Shown: positions 18,193 to 30,028 of the stretch, in pieces
Position numbering within the stretch: position 1 is the stretch's first letter
How the letters are laid out: every line of letters starts with the position of its first letter
Source of the DNA: Pigoraptor vietnamica
Taxonomy: Eukaryota > Opisthokonta > Filasterea
Assembly: GCA_943704525.1 (NCBI GenBank)
Contig: CALSCQ010000342.1
Location: 1-52,259 of the forward strand
Direction of reading: 5' to 3'
DNA length: 52,259 bases
The notes under the pieces: generated by a model
Database searches by the model: none
What the model was told of the DNA's origin: nothing
The model's input: only the letters and a program-made list of their open reading frames with translations
Program-made: the position numbers and the translations under genes

Positions 18193-21100
18193 TCAGCGCC
18201 GGCGCGCGAAAGCCTCCGGCATTGCCATCGGGTCTGCCTGCGCCTGCATCAGATAGTACGCGATCCGTGTGAGCGCGTTGCCTCCTCCGACGATCCCGCT
18301 CACGTAGTCGTCCACAGAGGCCGACCCCCGCAAGCTCGCGGACGCCGACGCACGCTGCACGGCCGGCGAATCGCGTGGCGTCGTCGCCGAATTGGCGCGC
18401 GCCGGCTCGGCAGGAAGATTCGAAGTCAGACTCGCGCCGCCCTTCGCCTTCGCGCCCGACGACGTCCGGCGCTTCGTATCTTCTCCCTCGGGCGCGCCCA
18501 CATGGGGCTCGTCCGGTGTCGCGCTTCGAGAGTCCGCCTCCCGAGGCACGACCTCGAACCGGCCCACGCGGATAGCAGGGTCCGCGGCCTCGCCGTCCGC
18601 ACTCGCGTCGGCCTTTGTCTCCACCTCCGGGGCAGGCGACGCATCCGACGCGCTCAGCTGCTTCGGCATGCGCGCCTCCATCTCGCTGACGAGCTCACGC
18701 AGGTCGCCATACTTGCCATCACTCGTGCCGGCCTCTCCACTCGCGGCGGCCGCAGCGCCCTTGTCGAAGTTGGCAGCCGCGGCAGTGCCCGGCGCAGGCG
18801 CAGACTCCCGCTTGCGCTTTCCCCGCTCGACAATCGCCTTCCAGAATGCCTCGAGACCCTCGGCGTTGGCGCAAAACTCGGACAGCTGCGAGAGAATTCG
18901 CGCGTTGACGGCCGCGTCGGTGCCGGCGCTGGCACGCCACTTGTTGGTCATGAGCGGGTTCGAGGAGAACAGGAAACCGGCGCCGGCGTCGAGGACCTGC
19001 ACGATCGCGGCACCGGTGCGGTGAATGTACTGCGGGTGGCGAAACTCGGGGCGACGGTACGAGAAGACCATCTGCCGGCCGCTCTCCTCAAACGCGCTCT
19101 CGACCTCAATGTCGGACTCGGTGTCCAGCATAAAGTCGAAGCGCGCGAGAAGGGCCTCCTCAAAGTAGTGCCGGCGCGACGGGAACAGCGACGCCAGGCC
19201 GCCGCTCACGCTCGTCGTGCTGCCCACCGAGTCGCTGTGGTTTGTGTGCGTCCCGTGCGCACCGTACGTGCCCCTCGGAATCGACGTCTGGCGCGTGAAC
19301 GCCGTCCCGAAGAAGCGTGAGTCTCCGCCGACCTGGCCGCGGTTGAAAGGGCTGAGGGGGACGAAGGCGTGCGCGCCGGCCGATGCGCTGGGTGAGAAGG
19401 GGTGCGCGGGGACGACAGCGGCAACGTCGACAATGCCGGCGGCGTCGGCGGCCTTCTTGTCCGGACTCCAGGCGAGGGGAACGTGGATGTGGGCGCGGAA
19501 CGGATCGCACTCGGGCCGGTCCGGCAGTGGCTGCTCGCAGGGCACGGGGACCATGAGTATGGAGCACTGCGCCGCCTTCCGCGACCACGTCTGCACGAGC
19601 TCCTCCACAATGCATCCCGTGCTCACGAGCCAGTGCACCTCGAGGTGGTGCCCACGGGACGGGTCGTAGAAGGCGTCGTAGTGAACCACGAGCCACTCGC
19701 GCCGGTCGCTCTTCTTCTGCGGGTCAATGTCGAGGACGAGTGAGCGCGTCAGCGCAACCGGCTTGTCACGGTCGGAAGACGAGGCCACCAGTTGCGCCAG
19801 GCTGCGGCGTCGGTCGGGCCAAGCGTGTGCCTGGTCGCGCGCTTGCGCAGCCGAGGAAGATGGCGATGTCAGCGGGTCCACATGCCCGGTGGTGGGCGAC
19901 GTCACGGCGGGTCCCGAGCTACGCTGCGAGATGGTCGCGGCGCGCGCAATGGCGGCAGCGGCGTCGGCGAGCCCGACGTTCTTCGCTCCCGAAGCAGCGG
20001 CGGCGACCACCGCAACCACGGAATCGGGCGCGCGGTTCCTGTTGATCGAGACACTGAACTCCCCAGAGGCAGCGTCCGAAGTCTGCCGCAGGGGCATGGC
20101 GGGCGGCCCGGATTCTCGCGCCGTCGTGGACGACTGCAGGGCGGAGGGAACCGCGGACGCCCCCGAGCCGTCCTTCCGCGTCGGAAGAGGCGCAAGGGTG
20201 TCCCCGCGCTCGGAAGCAACAGATGGCGTGCTTCCAGTCTGGGGGGCCGGCGCAGCGGCCGGCTGTGTCGCGGCGCCCGTGCCCTGAGGACTGCCGACCG
20301 GCGCGCCCGTCTTGTGAGTGTCGGTAGCCGTCGTCGGCTGCGGGGATCCTGGAGCCAGCTGCGACTCGGGCTCGACACCGCCCTTCTTCGTGGTCTTGGC
20401 GTGCTTGAAGACGTAGAGGAAGGCGCCGTCCTGAAACGGGTGCGCGCGCGTCACGTGCTCGATGAACCCGGCGCCCATCAGCGCGCGGCCGAGGGCGACC
20501 GCGTCGTCGCGGCTCTTGAGGTCCGAAACGCGCTTGAGCATCCAGTCGACGCACTCGCGCCCGACGAAGCAGTTCTTGTACGTGCGCAGGTGATGGCGCC
20601 TGTCCTCGACGGCGACGCCGTAGAAGCGGTGCTGCATGGCACCGACAATCACCGAGAGGTCGGCGTCCTTCGAAACGGGCTCGGCCGCGGGGAACTGCTG
20701 CTGGACCTGCGCCTGTACCGGCGGCGCGTCCTTCTCCTTCTCCCTCTCCTTCTCACGGTGCTCGCGTTCCCTCTCTCTATCGCGCTGCAGCTGCGCTTGC
20801 GACGGCTGCGCGACAAGCTGCGATGCGCCCTGCGTGCCGGCGGGTGGCTGGGTCTGCGATGTCCCGTCCTTCCCGACAATGTTGACGCCGAGATCGTCCT
20901 TCGCGCGCGGCTGCGTCGCGGCCTTGAGCTTGTTCAGGATCCCCAGAAACTTGGCAAAATTGGCGATGCGCGCCTCCTCTTCCTCCTGCTCGGCCGCAAA
21001 GTCCGGCATGCCCGCGAGTATGTTGTCGCCAGCGCCGGCCGGGTGCCCCGCCGACGTGTCGCTACGCGTGAGCCCCTTCTTCGTGTTCGACGTCATGGGG

Positions 21101-24100
21101 AGGAGGACAAAGCGCGCGCGCCAGTACCGCAGCGACTCGACGAGGTCGGCGTAGTAACCGCATATGAGCTGGTCAAGGTAGTTCCAGTTGTAGTCGCCGG
21201 CCGCTTGCTGCCGAAACTCGACCATCACGCACTGCGGCTCCTTCTGCAAGGGCGCCCGGAGCACGTAACGGTAGGGGATCGCACGCGATGTCGGCCGGTA
21301 CCGCTTCATGTACCGCCGCACCTCAATGTTGCGCGCGCGGGGATCAAACACGAGCTTGTGAAACGTGTGGCCCATGCTCATGTAGTACGCCGTCGTCGCG
21401 CCCGTCGCGCGCCCGGCACCCGACATCAGTCCACCGGCCGCAAATCCCATGACGACCCCCGAGCCCGCCGAACGCGCAGACGCGCCCTCCGACGTAGAGT
21501 GGCCAGGCGAAGTGCGCACAGAGGCAACGGAAGATCCCGCCCCAAGCATCCCGGCCTGCCCTCCAGTCACGGCTGCCGTCAGCGCTGACCGGGGACCGCT
21601 CTGGGACGGCACTAGACCCCGCTGCTTGCCTTCGCCCGCGCCCGCGCCGTCCGCGCCCTCCATCCCGAAGACCGTCTGGTCGCTCTGTGCCGTGTCGAGT
21701 GCGGTGGAGACGATGATCTGGAACCCCTGCGCCAGGCGCTGGCTGACGAGTTCCTTCAACACGGCCTCGGTGCGGTTGCCGTAGATGTTGCTGTCGCGGT
21801 CGTCGTCGTCGAGTGCGAGCGAGTACGTGTTCTCCAGGTAATCCCTTCCGAGGTCCACGGAATTGGGGAAGTAGTCCGTCGTTAGCGGCAAGGAACCCGG
21901 CGTCGACAGCGACTTCCAGTTGGGCTCCACCTGCTGCCACCCGCTGCCCACAGGGAAAATGTGCGACCACCGCCGCCGGTTGCTCGTCACGCGCCCCGTC
22001 GACATGAGCGCAGACGTCGGCTTGAAGGGGTTGATCGCGCGCGCAAAGTCGGACCCGCGATCGCCTCCAGCACCACCGTCAGCGATCGAGACGCCGGATA
22101 CGCTGCCGATCAGCTGACGCGAACTGGTCGCATGCAGGATGCCGGGACGCTGGGCAACAACAGGGCCCGCACGCCCGCTCTCCATGCTGTACGTCCGCGA
22201 GGGCTTGCGGCGCATGGTCGCCGTCGCTTCGCCCGTGCCCGGCGAGCCGCGCGTGAAGGTGCTGACGTCGTCGCCGTATTCGCTGTCATAGAGAGATCTG
22301 CGCGCACGAAAAAAAAAAAATTATTCGTGCACTCATAAAGTAAAGCAGGACACTACACAAAACACGAGAACAACACGCAACGCATTCAAGACACGCACCC
22401 GACGGGAGACCCTCCCCGGCTGCCAACGTCGTTGGCGAGCGTCGTGCTGATGCCACGCGCTCGCGGAGGCATTGCCGAAGAGAGAGCAACAGACGACTGC
22501 GGCACGTCCACAGCCAGCCCTGCGCCCAATAGACTCCGACGCTTTGGCGGGACGTCAAAGGCGGCCGACCTGTCCACGTGACCTGGGCAACGCGACACAG
22601 TTTAGCCGCACAAACCGAACAGAGCACTCTCACGTTGCATAATTCTAGAACGCACGGTTTCAATCGCTAGTGCAATGGCTGAGATGGCATCAACGCACAC
22701 AGTGCAAATGCGTTCCGCAAGATTATTTTCGCAACAAAGCCCATTCGCAAGGGAGACACACCGGCACCATCACGTGACTTGGCTGGCGAGCGGTCCGTGA
22801 GCACAGAGAGGGCATCGGCGCCGTCACGGCGACCAAAGTTCTGGGTGAATCCGCTGCGAAGCGAAGTGAAGGCGGGAAATGCCGCGCACATCAACGAATG
22901 AGCGGAGGCCCGCAATGCCGCGCACACCGACATACACGCGCACGCACCAGCATGCACACGCGCAGTGGGCACAACAGTACACACGAAGAGAGCGCTGGAT
23001 AACTCACTCGGTGCGGTCGTCCAGACTGGAAGACTCGAATGGCCGTTCCGTGGAGTCTTCGCGCGCCCCAAACCTGCAGATTGACGGATGAGCACGTGCG
23101 TCGCAACCATGTCGCACGGAGGACGCCACACCGTGTGCATGCACACGGCCAGCACGGCCTTCGCATGCTCGTACCCCGCGCGCACGCCACGCACTCACTT
23201 TGCTTCGAGGTACTGCGCCCCTGTGCGTTGCTCAAGAGAGCGGCTGAGGCTTCCCACAGATGCAACCGTTGGGAGATTCACCTCACTCCCACTGCAAACA
23301 CACACAAACACACCGCGTGAGCTCAGCGAATCCAATCCGCGACAAAAGCCCAAAGCAGAACGCATACACGCACGCACGTACGTACAACAACATGCACAGC
23401 AAACAAACACACACACACTCACGCACACGCTCACGCACACACGCAGGCACGCAGGCACGCACACACGCACACACCTCACGCGTCGGATGCGCTTCGGGCG
23501 CATGGGTGCGACAAATTCGCCAGCAAACACAGCGGCATCGTGCGTGTCGTACGTCACTCTGTACGTGCCCTGCACTGACGACGAGGCATTCGACACGCTG
23601 GAGAGCGGACCGACCGCTCCGGGCGACGCCGACATGGGCCCCAACTGCACCGGCGTGTCCGCGCGCGCGGAACCCTGCGACTGCGGCGTCGCTGCGCGCT
23701 CGAGCATGACGGCCGGGACGCGATCGATGGCCGACGGGCGCCTCATGCCTTCAATGCCCACAAGTGCGCAGTCCTGTGCACGCGCAAGGGCGACGAGGGG
23801 AGAGACTGCCGCGCCGACGTCCGCGGACGGTTCAGCACATCCGTCCGCGCCACATATGCCTGCGGGTGCGCGGTCGTGAAGGCGACAGACGAGCTCAAAG
23901 CGAGGCGCCACGTGAAAGGCAGATGGGAGGTCCTTGGCGGACGGAGGGGCCGCACTCGACGTGGACATGGACTGCAGTTTGGGCAGTTCTGCGGCGTCGG
24001 CGTCGTCCAGCAGCGCGGCGCCGTAGTAACTCGCGTTGATCCAGTGGGGCGTGTTGTACATCGGCTGGCTTGTGTTGAAGATGTCAGCGCGCTTGAAGCG

Positions 24101-25618
24101 GAAGACGGGCGCAATGTGGAGAGGGGGCTTGGTGAGGCACACGAGGTCGCACCCGATGCCGCTGTCAATCATGCGCTGCTTCGTCACGTTCGTCAGGTTC
24201 GCGTCCACCTCGTAAGCACCGGCGCCAGCGGAGACGACCACGATCATCTGCCCCGTGCGCTCAAAGTTGCGGTCGATGTAGTGCCGATCGAACGCGTTCA
24301 GGGCGAGGTTGATCGCCTCGAGAAAGTTGGCGCGCATGGACGACGAGTTGCGCCCGCGGGGCTCCGACGCAGCCGCCGATGTCGCCGCGGCGCAGTTGAT
24401 CGTCGAAGGGTACTTTGCAATCTCCCGCTTGAGCTGAACGAGGGCGCCCGTCCAGTCGGCGCGCGTCTCGTGGTGTATGGCGACAGTGTAAAAGTCCTCG
24501 TACACCTGTCCCGTCGTGTCCTGCTGCAGGGACGATTGGCGCTCCGCGGCAAAGTCGGCGAGGGAGAACGAATCGTAGTACGTCCGAGAGAAGAGGATGA
24601 TCGAGACGTCGTGGTTGCACTTGAGCTCGCGCCACCGCGCAAACAGCTCGCTGAGGAACCCGTCCACCAGCCGCTCGCAGTGGAGGTCGCCGTCCATGCT
24701 AAACTCCCACATCTCCGCGCTCATCTGCAAGAATATGTAGAACTGCGCGCTGCACGACCGAAAGACGACCTTCGTCCGCTCCGAGATCAGCCCGCTCGTC
24801 ACGCGCGCCCCGTCCTTCCACAGCTCGGCGACCTGCGCGCGCACGCCGGCGAACGTGACCTTCTTCGTCGGGTACGCGCACGAGTTCATGAGCGTCGCCT
24901 TGAGCCGCCACATGTCGCTGCGCCCGATGTACTGGTCCTTGAAAAACAACTCGACCATGTCGAGCGAGATGATGTCGGGATCGACGCGCTGCACGGCGAC
25001 CTCGCCGCGGTTCTGGAGCTTGAAGACGTCGGCGATGAGGCGATCGACGCTGATTTGCCCACCGGCAGCTGCGTGCGTAATAAATGCAATCAGCATCCAC
25101 AAAGAACAATGCCGTGAAATTTTTTTAAGTGATTGGTCAACGCGCAGAGTGACACTGCGAGGCACTCGCCAAGACGCACTTTTCAGTTGCTTGCCGGCAG
25201 CGAGCGACTTGTGCTGCACTTCGACGACAAGCCGTCTGCGCGCACACATTAAAGCACGTTCAACAGTCGGCTTCGCGAGGACGTCAGAGGACACTCCACA
25301 CACTCACGTCTCTGGCCTGTCGGGGTGAGAGATCTCGAGGAAGTCCCCCGCTTTGATGCCAGGCATGACGTCCTGGTTGAGCACAAGCTCCTCCTCTGCG
25401 TCGTAGAAACAGCGGCTTTAATCCACGGAGCTGCACCGACCCACACCCACACACTTCACTACTTGCCCCTCGAACAGAGACAGACAAGGACGCACGCCGT
25501 GCACAGCTCACAACACGCCATGTCCACATGCGCGCGCACAACACGCACCATTTTTGTAGTAATTGGGCTCGTGGATCCACAGCTTGAGGCGCGGCGGTCC
25601 CTGCACCTTGGCGGCCAT
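18193..25618 (-). CDS. DEPDC5: IML1/DEPDC5, GATOR1 subunit
   Basis: GATOR1 is the GTPase-activating complex for RagA/B that restrains mTORC1 when amino acids are scarce. Nine exons: 25618-25549, 25395-25308, 25235-25180, 25068-about 23475, 23291-23199, 23073-23008, 22853-22762, 22582-22399 and 22297-18193. The total is about 2115 residues against 1603 in human; the excess is Gly/Ala/Ser/Pro-rich linker in the last exon. Landmarks are DMVELFFKDQYIGRSDMWRL, VVFRSCSAQFYIFLQMS and MWEF in exon 4, and SNRRRWSHIFPVG and PGSLPLTTDYFP in exon 9. A DEP domain (about residues 1290-1380) runs from VIVGAMQHRFYGV through FVGRECVDWML to FQDGAFLYVFKH. The C-terminal domain begins near REWLVVHYDAFYDPSRGHH. 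The exon 4 donor is uncertain by 5 nt (23480 or 23475; the latter keeps frame with 23291). Confidence 0.94.
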
Positions 25619-26221
25619 GTTAGCGAATGGCACACCGCTGCGCACCCCTTGCGTAGCCGCGCCAAGCGGCCTTATCGAGAATCTACCACCATAATGACGT
25701 TCCTACGACCATTCACGACTGCTTTCGTCCTCTACCGACGCTGCCAAGAGTGTAAGTGACAAGAGCTGTGCACACTGGTTCAGCAAGTTTTGAAGTTCCT
25801 CGCGCACGTGATCACACGTGATTTCACGTGATTACACGTGAGTGCTCGTGTTGTGGAACATGTTCAGATCGTATTGCACAAAGTCGAATGGAGATTCCAT
25901 TGTTTCGATGTAGCTATTGAATTGTGATATTTACTATTATGTTTGAAACATTATGATAAAAATGTTAACAAAGGTACTTCTATTAGTAGAATTGAAAATG
26001 TGGCGGAAAGTGTCCATACGATGTCGGCACCTCGGAAACCGCACACACGAGCGCCGAGATACCGTGTGTGTGTCACATGAAAGGCGCTCTACAGCGATAC
26101 AAAAAAAACTAGCGCCACCGCACGTACGCGTTTGCTGTGCATCGCCCATTGAACGACGGTTGCGAGTACCACTCGGCACGCAGTCTTCTCTCTGCTGCGC
26201 TCGTGGCGGAGGGGATTGGAC
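25619..26221. promoter_or_regulatory. IML1/PP5 divergent promoter
   Basis: This 603-bp spacer lies between two divergent start codons. Its main feature is the CACGTG array at 25805-25840. An AT-rich stretch (about 25905-25995) follows on the PP5 side. No clear TATA box or other conserved element is seen. Confidence 0.55.
25805..25840. promoter_or_regulatory. Four CACGTG E-boxes at exact 10-bp spacing
   Basis: CACGTG occurs at 25805-25810, 25815-25820, 25825-25830 and 25835-25840, each followed by A. The third reads TCACGTGA, the core of the MiT/TFE (CLEAR) and SREBP E-boxes. The 10-bp period puts all four on one face of the helix. They lie about 190 bp upstream of IML1 and 380 bp upstream of PP5. 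bHLH-leucine-zipper binding is inferred. Confidence 0.6.
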
Positions 26222-29200
26222 ATGGGGAAGGATGTGGTCACCGACGAGGACAAGGCCCTTGCCGAGGCGTGCAAGGAGAAGGGGAACAAGCTGTTTCAGG
26301 GTGCGGGGCGCGGAATTGCACTGAATTCCTCTGTCGTCTCTCCCAATTTTTTTTTTTTTTTTTTTTTTTATATTCATCCGGTGTGCATCTCGCCAGACTG
26401 TGCGCGTCATCGGATGGGTACCAAAATGTCTTTGTGTGTATTGATTCGCGAACTCTGAGTTGTGTATTGAATCGCGAACTCTGGACTGAGTGGCTATCCG
26501 TTGTAACCCGCAGAGAAGCGGTTTGACAAGGCCGTAGAGGAGTACACCAAGGCCATCATTTTCAACCCGGACGTCCCTGCGTACTATGCCAACCGCGCGT
26601 TTGCGTACCTCCGCGTGGAGAGCTTTGGGTATGCGTTGCAGGATGCGACGAAGGCGATCGAAATGGACAAGACGTACATCAAGGTGTGTGCATATGTCCG
26701 AGGGATGTGTGGCAAACTTGTATGCACACTTGTCTAAGCGTCCGCTCTGTGATTACTGCGAAGGCGTACTACCGACGTGCGTCTGCGTACATGGCGCTGG
26801 GCAAGTTCAAGGAAAGCCTCCGGGACTTCAAGACGGTGGGTTTGCGTGATTCGTGAGTCATGGCGTTGTTTGCAACCGCAGGAAGTAAAGCTTGGGAGCG
26901 GAGCAGACGGAATAGAATCTCCCTTGTGTGTGTGTGGTTGCGCGTGTTCGGCCGAAATTATGGGTCGCTTCCGTGTGGCGTTTTGGTTCGATGAAAGACG
27001 GGCTTGCGCTCTCGCGTCGTCTGTTCGCGAGTTGAGCGCCCTGTCGCTGTCGTGCAGGTGGTGAAGTTCGCTCCCAACGACCACGACGCGAACCTGAAGC
27101 TCAAGGAGTGCGAGAAGATTGTCAAGCGCATCGCCTTTGAGAAGGCCATTGCCACCGACGACAAGAAGTCGGTTATTGACATGGCCGAAGTGGATGCGAT
27201 GGGTGCGTCGGCGTGTTTTTGTGGCCGTGAGCGCCGCTCACTCTGTCGTCGTTTTATTTTTTTTTTATTTTTTTATTTTTTGCTAATTCCATGTCGGCTG
27301 CAGCAAGCTTTAGAATAGTGCAGCTTGTGCGCATCGATTGCCGCTCTGTCTGCGCGATGTCTGAGGCTTCTTGCTCCTTCGTTTTTTGTAACACGCAGTG
27401 GTGGAGCCCGACTACGACGGCCCCCATCTCGGCGAGAACGTGACGGTCGAATTCGTGGCGGAGCTCCTTGAGCACTACCGCAAGGAGAAGAAGCTTCACC
27501 GCAAGTATGCCTTCAAGGTGCGTCCTCTCTCACTGGCAGCGTCACGTGCACACGCGCTCGAACACGTGCGGAAAATCCGAAATGCGCGGGTGTTTGGGAT
27601 TGCGCTCGAACTTGCGCTCAAACTGTGGAATGCCTGAGAGGGGACGGGTGTGCCCGAACACGGACGGAATTACAAAGTGCCGAGTGGAAATGGTTTTTTG
27701 CGAATCGATTTTTTCAAAAGCGCGCAAATCGGCCCTTGGTCAACGCCTTCCCGCTCTTTCCCCACGCGCAGATTCTCCTCAAAGCGCGCGAGCTGATGAT
27801 GAGCCTCCCTTCGCTCGTCGACGTGTCGTTCCCCGAGGACGGCAAGTTTACGATTTGCGGCGACATTCACGGCCAGTTTTACGACCTGCTCAACATTTTC
27901 AAGCTCAACGGAGTGCCTTCCAGGGAAAACCCTTACATATCCGACCATGTCCGTCAGCACGCCCACGCGCACGCGTCCACGACCACTCACACCCACACCC
28001 ACACACTCTTTCTTCCGCCGCTGTCGTCCCTTGTTTGAACCGCCCAGGCAATCTCTCATTCCTTGACTATGCGCCCCAATTCCGCGTTGTCCCTTTCTCG
28101 CTCGATCTGATCGCGCGCATGTGCACATGTTCAACGGCGACTTTGTGGACCGCGGCTCGTTCTCCGTCGAGTGCATCTTCACGCTCCTCTCCTTCAAGCT
28201 GCTCTACCCGAACCACTTCTTCATGAACCGCGGGAACCACGAGAGCGACAACATGAACAAGATGTACGGCTTCGACGGCGAGACAAAGCACAAGTATCCG
28301 CCCGCGTTGCCGGACCTATCCTTTTTCGTCCATGGCTCGTTCATAGACTTTCTAATTTGGTGCGGACTGGTCGATGGCTTTGTCAGAGGACTGTTTGCGT
28401 GTTTTGTTATCCTTCACTCTGCACCGCGCCTTCAGGTACAACGAGAAGATGGTCTCTATTTTCCACGAAGTGTTCAACTGGCTGCCGCTGGCCCATTGCA
28501 TCAACAAGCGTGTGCTGGTGGGTTGAGCGGCTGGACATGTGAAACCCTCAGCCTCAGTGCGACCCGGCCAGTCGATTGCGCACAACTGCAGGCTGTGTAA
28601 TGCGTGTGGCGTGCGGTGTATCGTGTGTACGTTGGGGACGGTGCGGTACGTTGCTTGCGTGCGAGTGGCTACGATCCATGGCTCACACGGGCACCTTTTG
28701 CAGGTGATGCACGGCGGACTGTTCAGCGCCGACAACGTCACCCTTGATGACATTCGCAAGATCGACCGCTTCAGGGAACCCCCCGAGTCCGGTACGTGGC
28801 GACCTCGTGTTCGTCTGCACACAGTGCACTTTGCGAGATGTTTTTAACTCCGTGCGCCCAGACTAACAACCCGTTTGCCTGTCACCAACATGTGCACGCC
28901 GATTTATTGCCGACCATTCTCATCTATTCCTTCTGTTCAGGCCTCATGTGCGAGTTGCTGTGGTCGGATCCGCAGCCGCAGCCGGGCCGGGCGCCCAGCA
29001 AGCGCGGCGTCGGCATTCACTTTGGCCCCGACGTCACGAAGCGTTTCTGCGAACTCAACGGTCTCGGTACGTGTCTGCTGTGATTGTGTGCGCCCATATA
29101 CTTTACGTGCCGTTCTGTATCTCTCTATTTGTTCGGCCTGTGTCTTCGTCGATTTGCCGCTTACGTTGACACCTGTCCAGACTACATTGTGCGGAGCCAC

Positions 29201-29658
29201 GAGGTGAAGGACAAGGGCTACGAGGAGATGCACGACGGCCGGTGCTTGACGGTGTTCTCGGCGCCGAACTATTGGTGAGACTGCATGTTCCCTCTCTCTT
29301 TTGTTGTCGTCCCGCCTTCCGAGACACGCATCTTATGCTTCTTGTTTGCGTTTAACTGAATCGCTGCCGTTTTCTCTCTCGTTTTTGCCCCGTGCAGCGA
29401 CCAAATGGGCAATAAGGGCGCATTCATCACGATGACGTCCGACATGAAGCCCAACTTCACGTCCTTCGATTGCGTGGTGAGTGCGCGTGCGACCAAATTG
29501 TGGAGGTCAAACGCCGCCACCACATGTTGTCTTGGCGCTTTGGTACCGTCTCCCTCACCCTTCTTCCTCACCCTTCGCCTCCACCCGTCTCCTCTACGCA
29601 GCCGCACCCCAACGTCCGACCGATGGCGTACGCCGGAAACTTCGGCATGTTCATGTGA
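26222..29658 (+). CDS. PPP5C: Protein phosphatase 5 (TPR-PPP serine/threonine phosphatase)
   Basis: Thirteen exons join in phase to give 480 residues (human 499): 26222-26300, 26514-26683, 26764-26835, 27058-27202, 27399-27517, 27772-27936, 28127-28293, 28436-28517, 28704-28791, 28941-29066, 29181-29274, 29398-29476 and 29602-29658. Three N-terminal TPRs (about residues 10-125) would bind the Hsp90 C-terminus and hold the enzyme inactive. The PPP catalytic motifs are intact: GDIHG (225-229), GDFVDRG (254-260) and RGNHE (285-289), with [18 protein letters not shown] and [16 protein letters not shown] downstream. The C-terminus [14 protein letters not shown] fits PP5. The introns at 27937-28126 and 28294-28435 look U12-type. 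Intron 1 holds a T tract at 26347-26369. Confidence 0.95.
27937..28126 (+). other. Candidate AT-AC (U12-type) intron in PP5
   Basis: The family sequence requires NPY(I/M)FNGDFVDRG across this gap, and no GT-AG pair delivers it. An intron starting ATATCC and ending GTGCAC gives NPY|MFNGD in phase 0. A perfect U12 branch-site match TTCCTTGAC lies at 28059-28067, but 60 nt from the 3' end, farther than the usual 10-20. A weaker TCTGATC with its A at 28110 has normal spacing. Confidence 0.6.
28294..28435 (+). other. Candidate GT-AG U12-type intron in PP5
   Basis: The donor is GTATCC, the U12 consensus, unlike the GTGAGT/GTGCGT/GTACGT donors elsewhere in the window. A branch-like ATCCTTCAC lies at 28409-28417, with its A 19 nt before the 3' splice site. 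Flanking exons join in phase 2 to give HKYNEKM. Confidence 0.65.
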
Positions 29659-30028
29659 GAATGTCTCGTCGCCTGCATTTGCTTGCAGGGCGAGCGCCAG
29701 CGTGCGTGCGCGTGTCCCGCGTTGCGGCTTGTTCATTCTTCCTCGAGCGCGGAACTGCTCGGTGCTGGTCTCTGCGGTTCCATTCCTCCTTTGCGTGTGG
29801 CGGCGGCGGCGGAAGTGCGGCTGTGTCTTTGCGCGTGCGTGCGAGTGGCTTGCTTTACGTGTGATTGTAGTAGCCCTCGTGGACGGTGGGCGATGGCCTG
29901 TTATGAAAAACAGGCTTACAAGAAGGGTGTGCGGAGTTCAAAATACATTGTCTCTCGTTCCAGTCGGATGGGTCCTGCCCGTTCCGGGTGAAACAGCTCG
30001 CAACCGCGAGCACACGTCGCCCGCCATT
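29659..30028. other. Convergent spacer, nothing recognised
   Basis: A 370-bp spacer between the PP5 and DHODH stop codons. No repeat or RNA gene is visible. Confidence 0.6.

Noticed and set aside
19792-21588. Long plus-strand frame of about 600 codons
   Set aside because: Antisense shadow of the GC-rich last exon of IML1, where the family blocks are on the minus strand.
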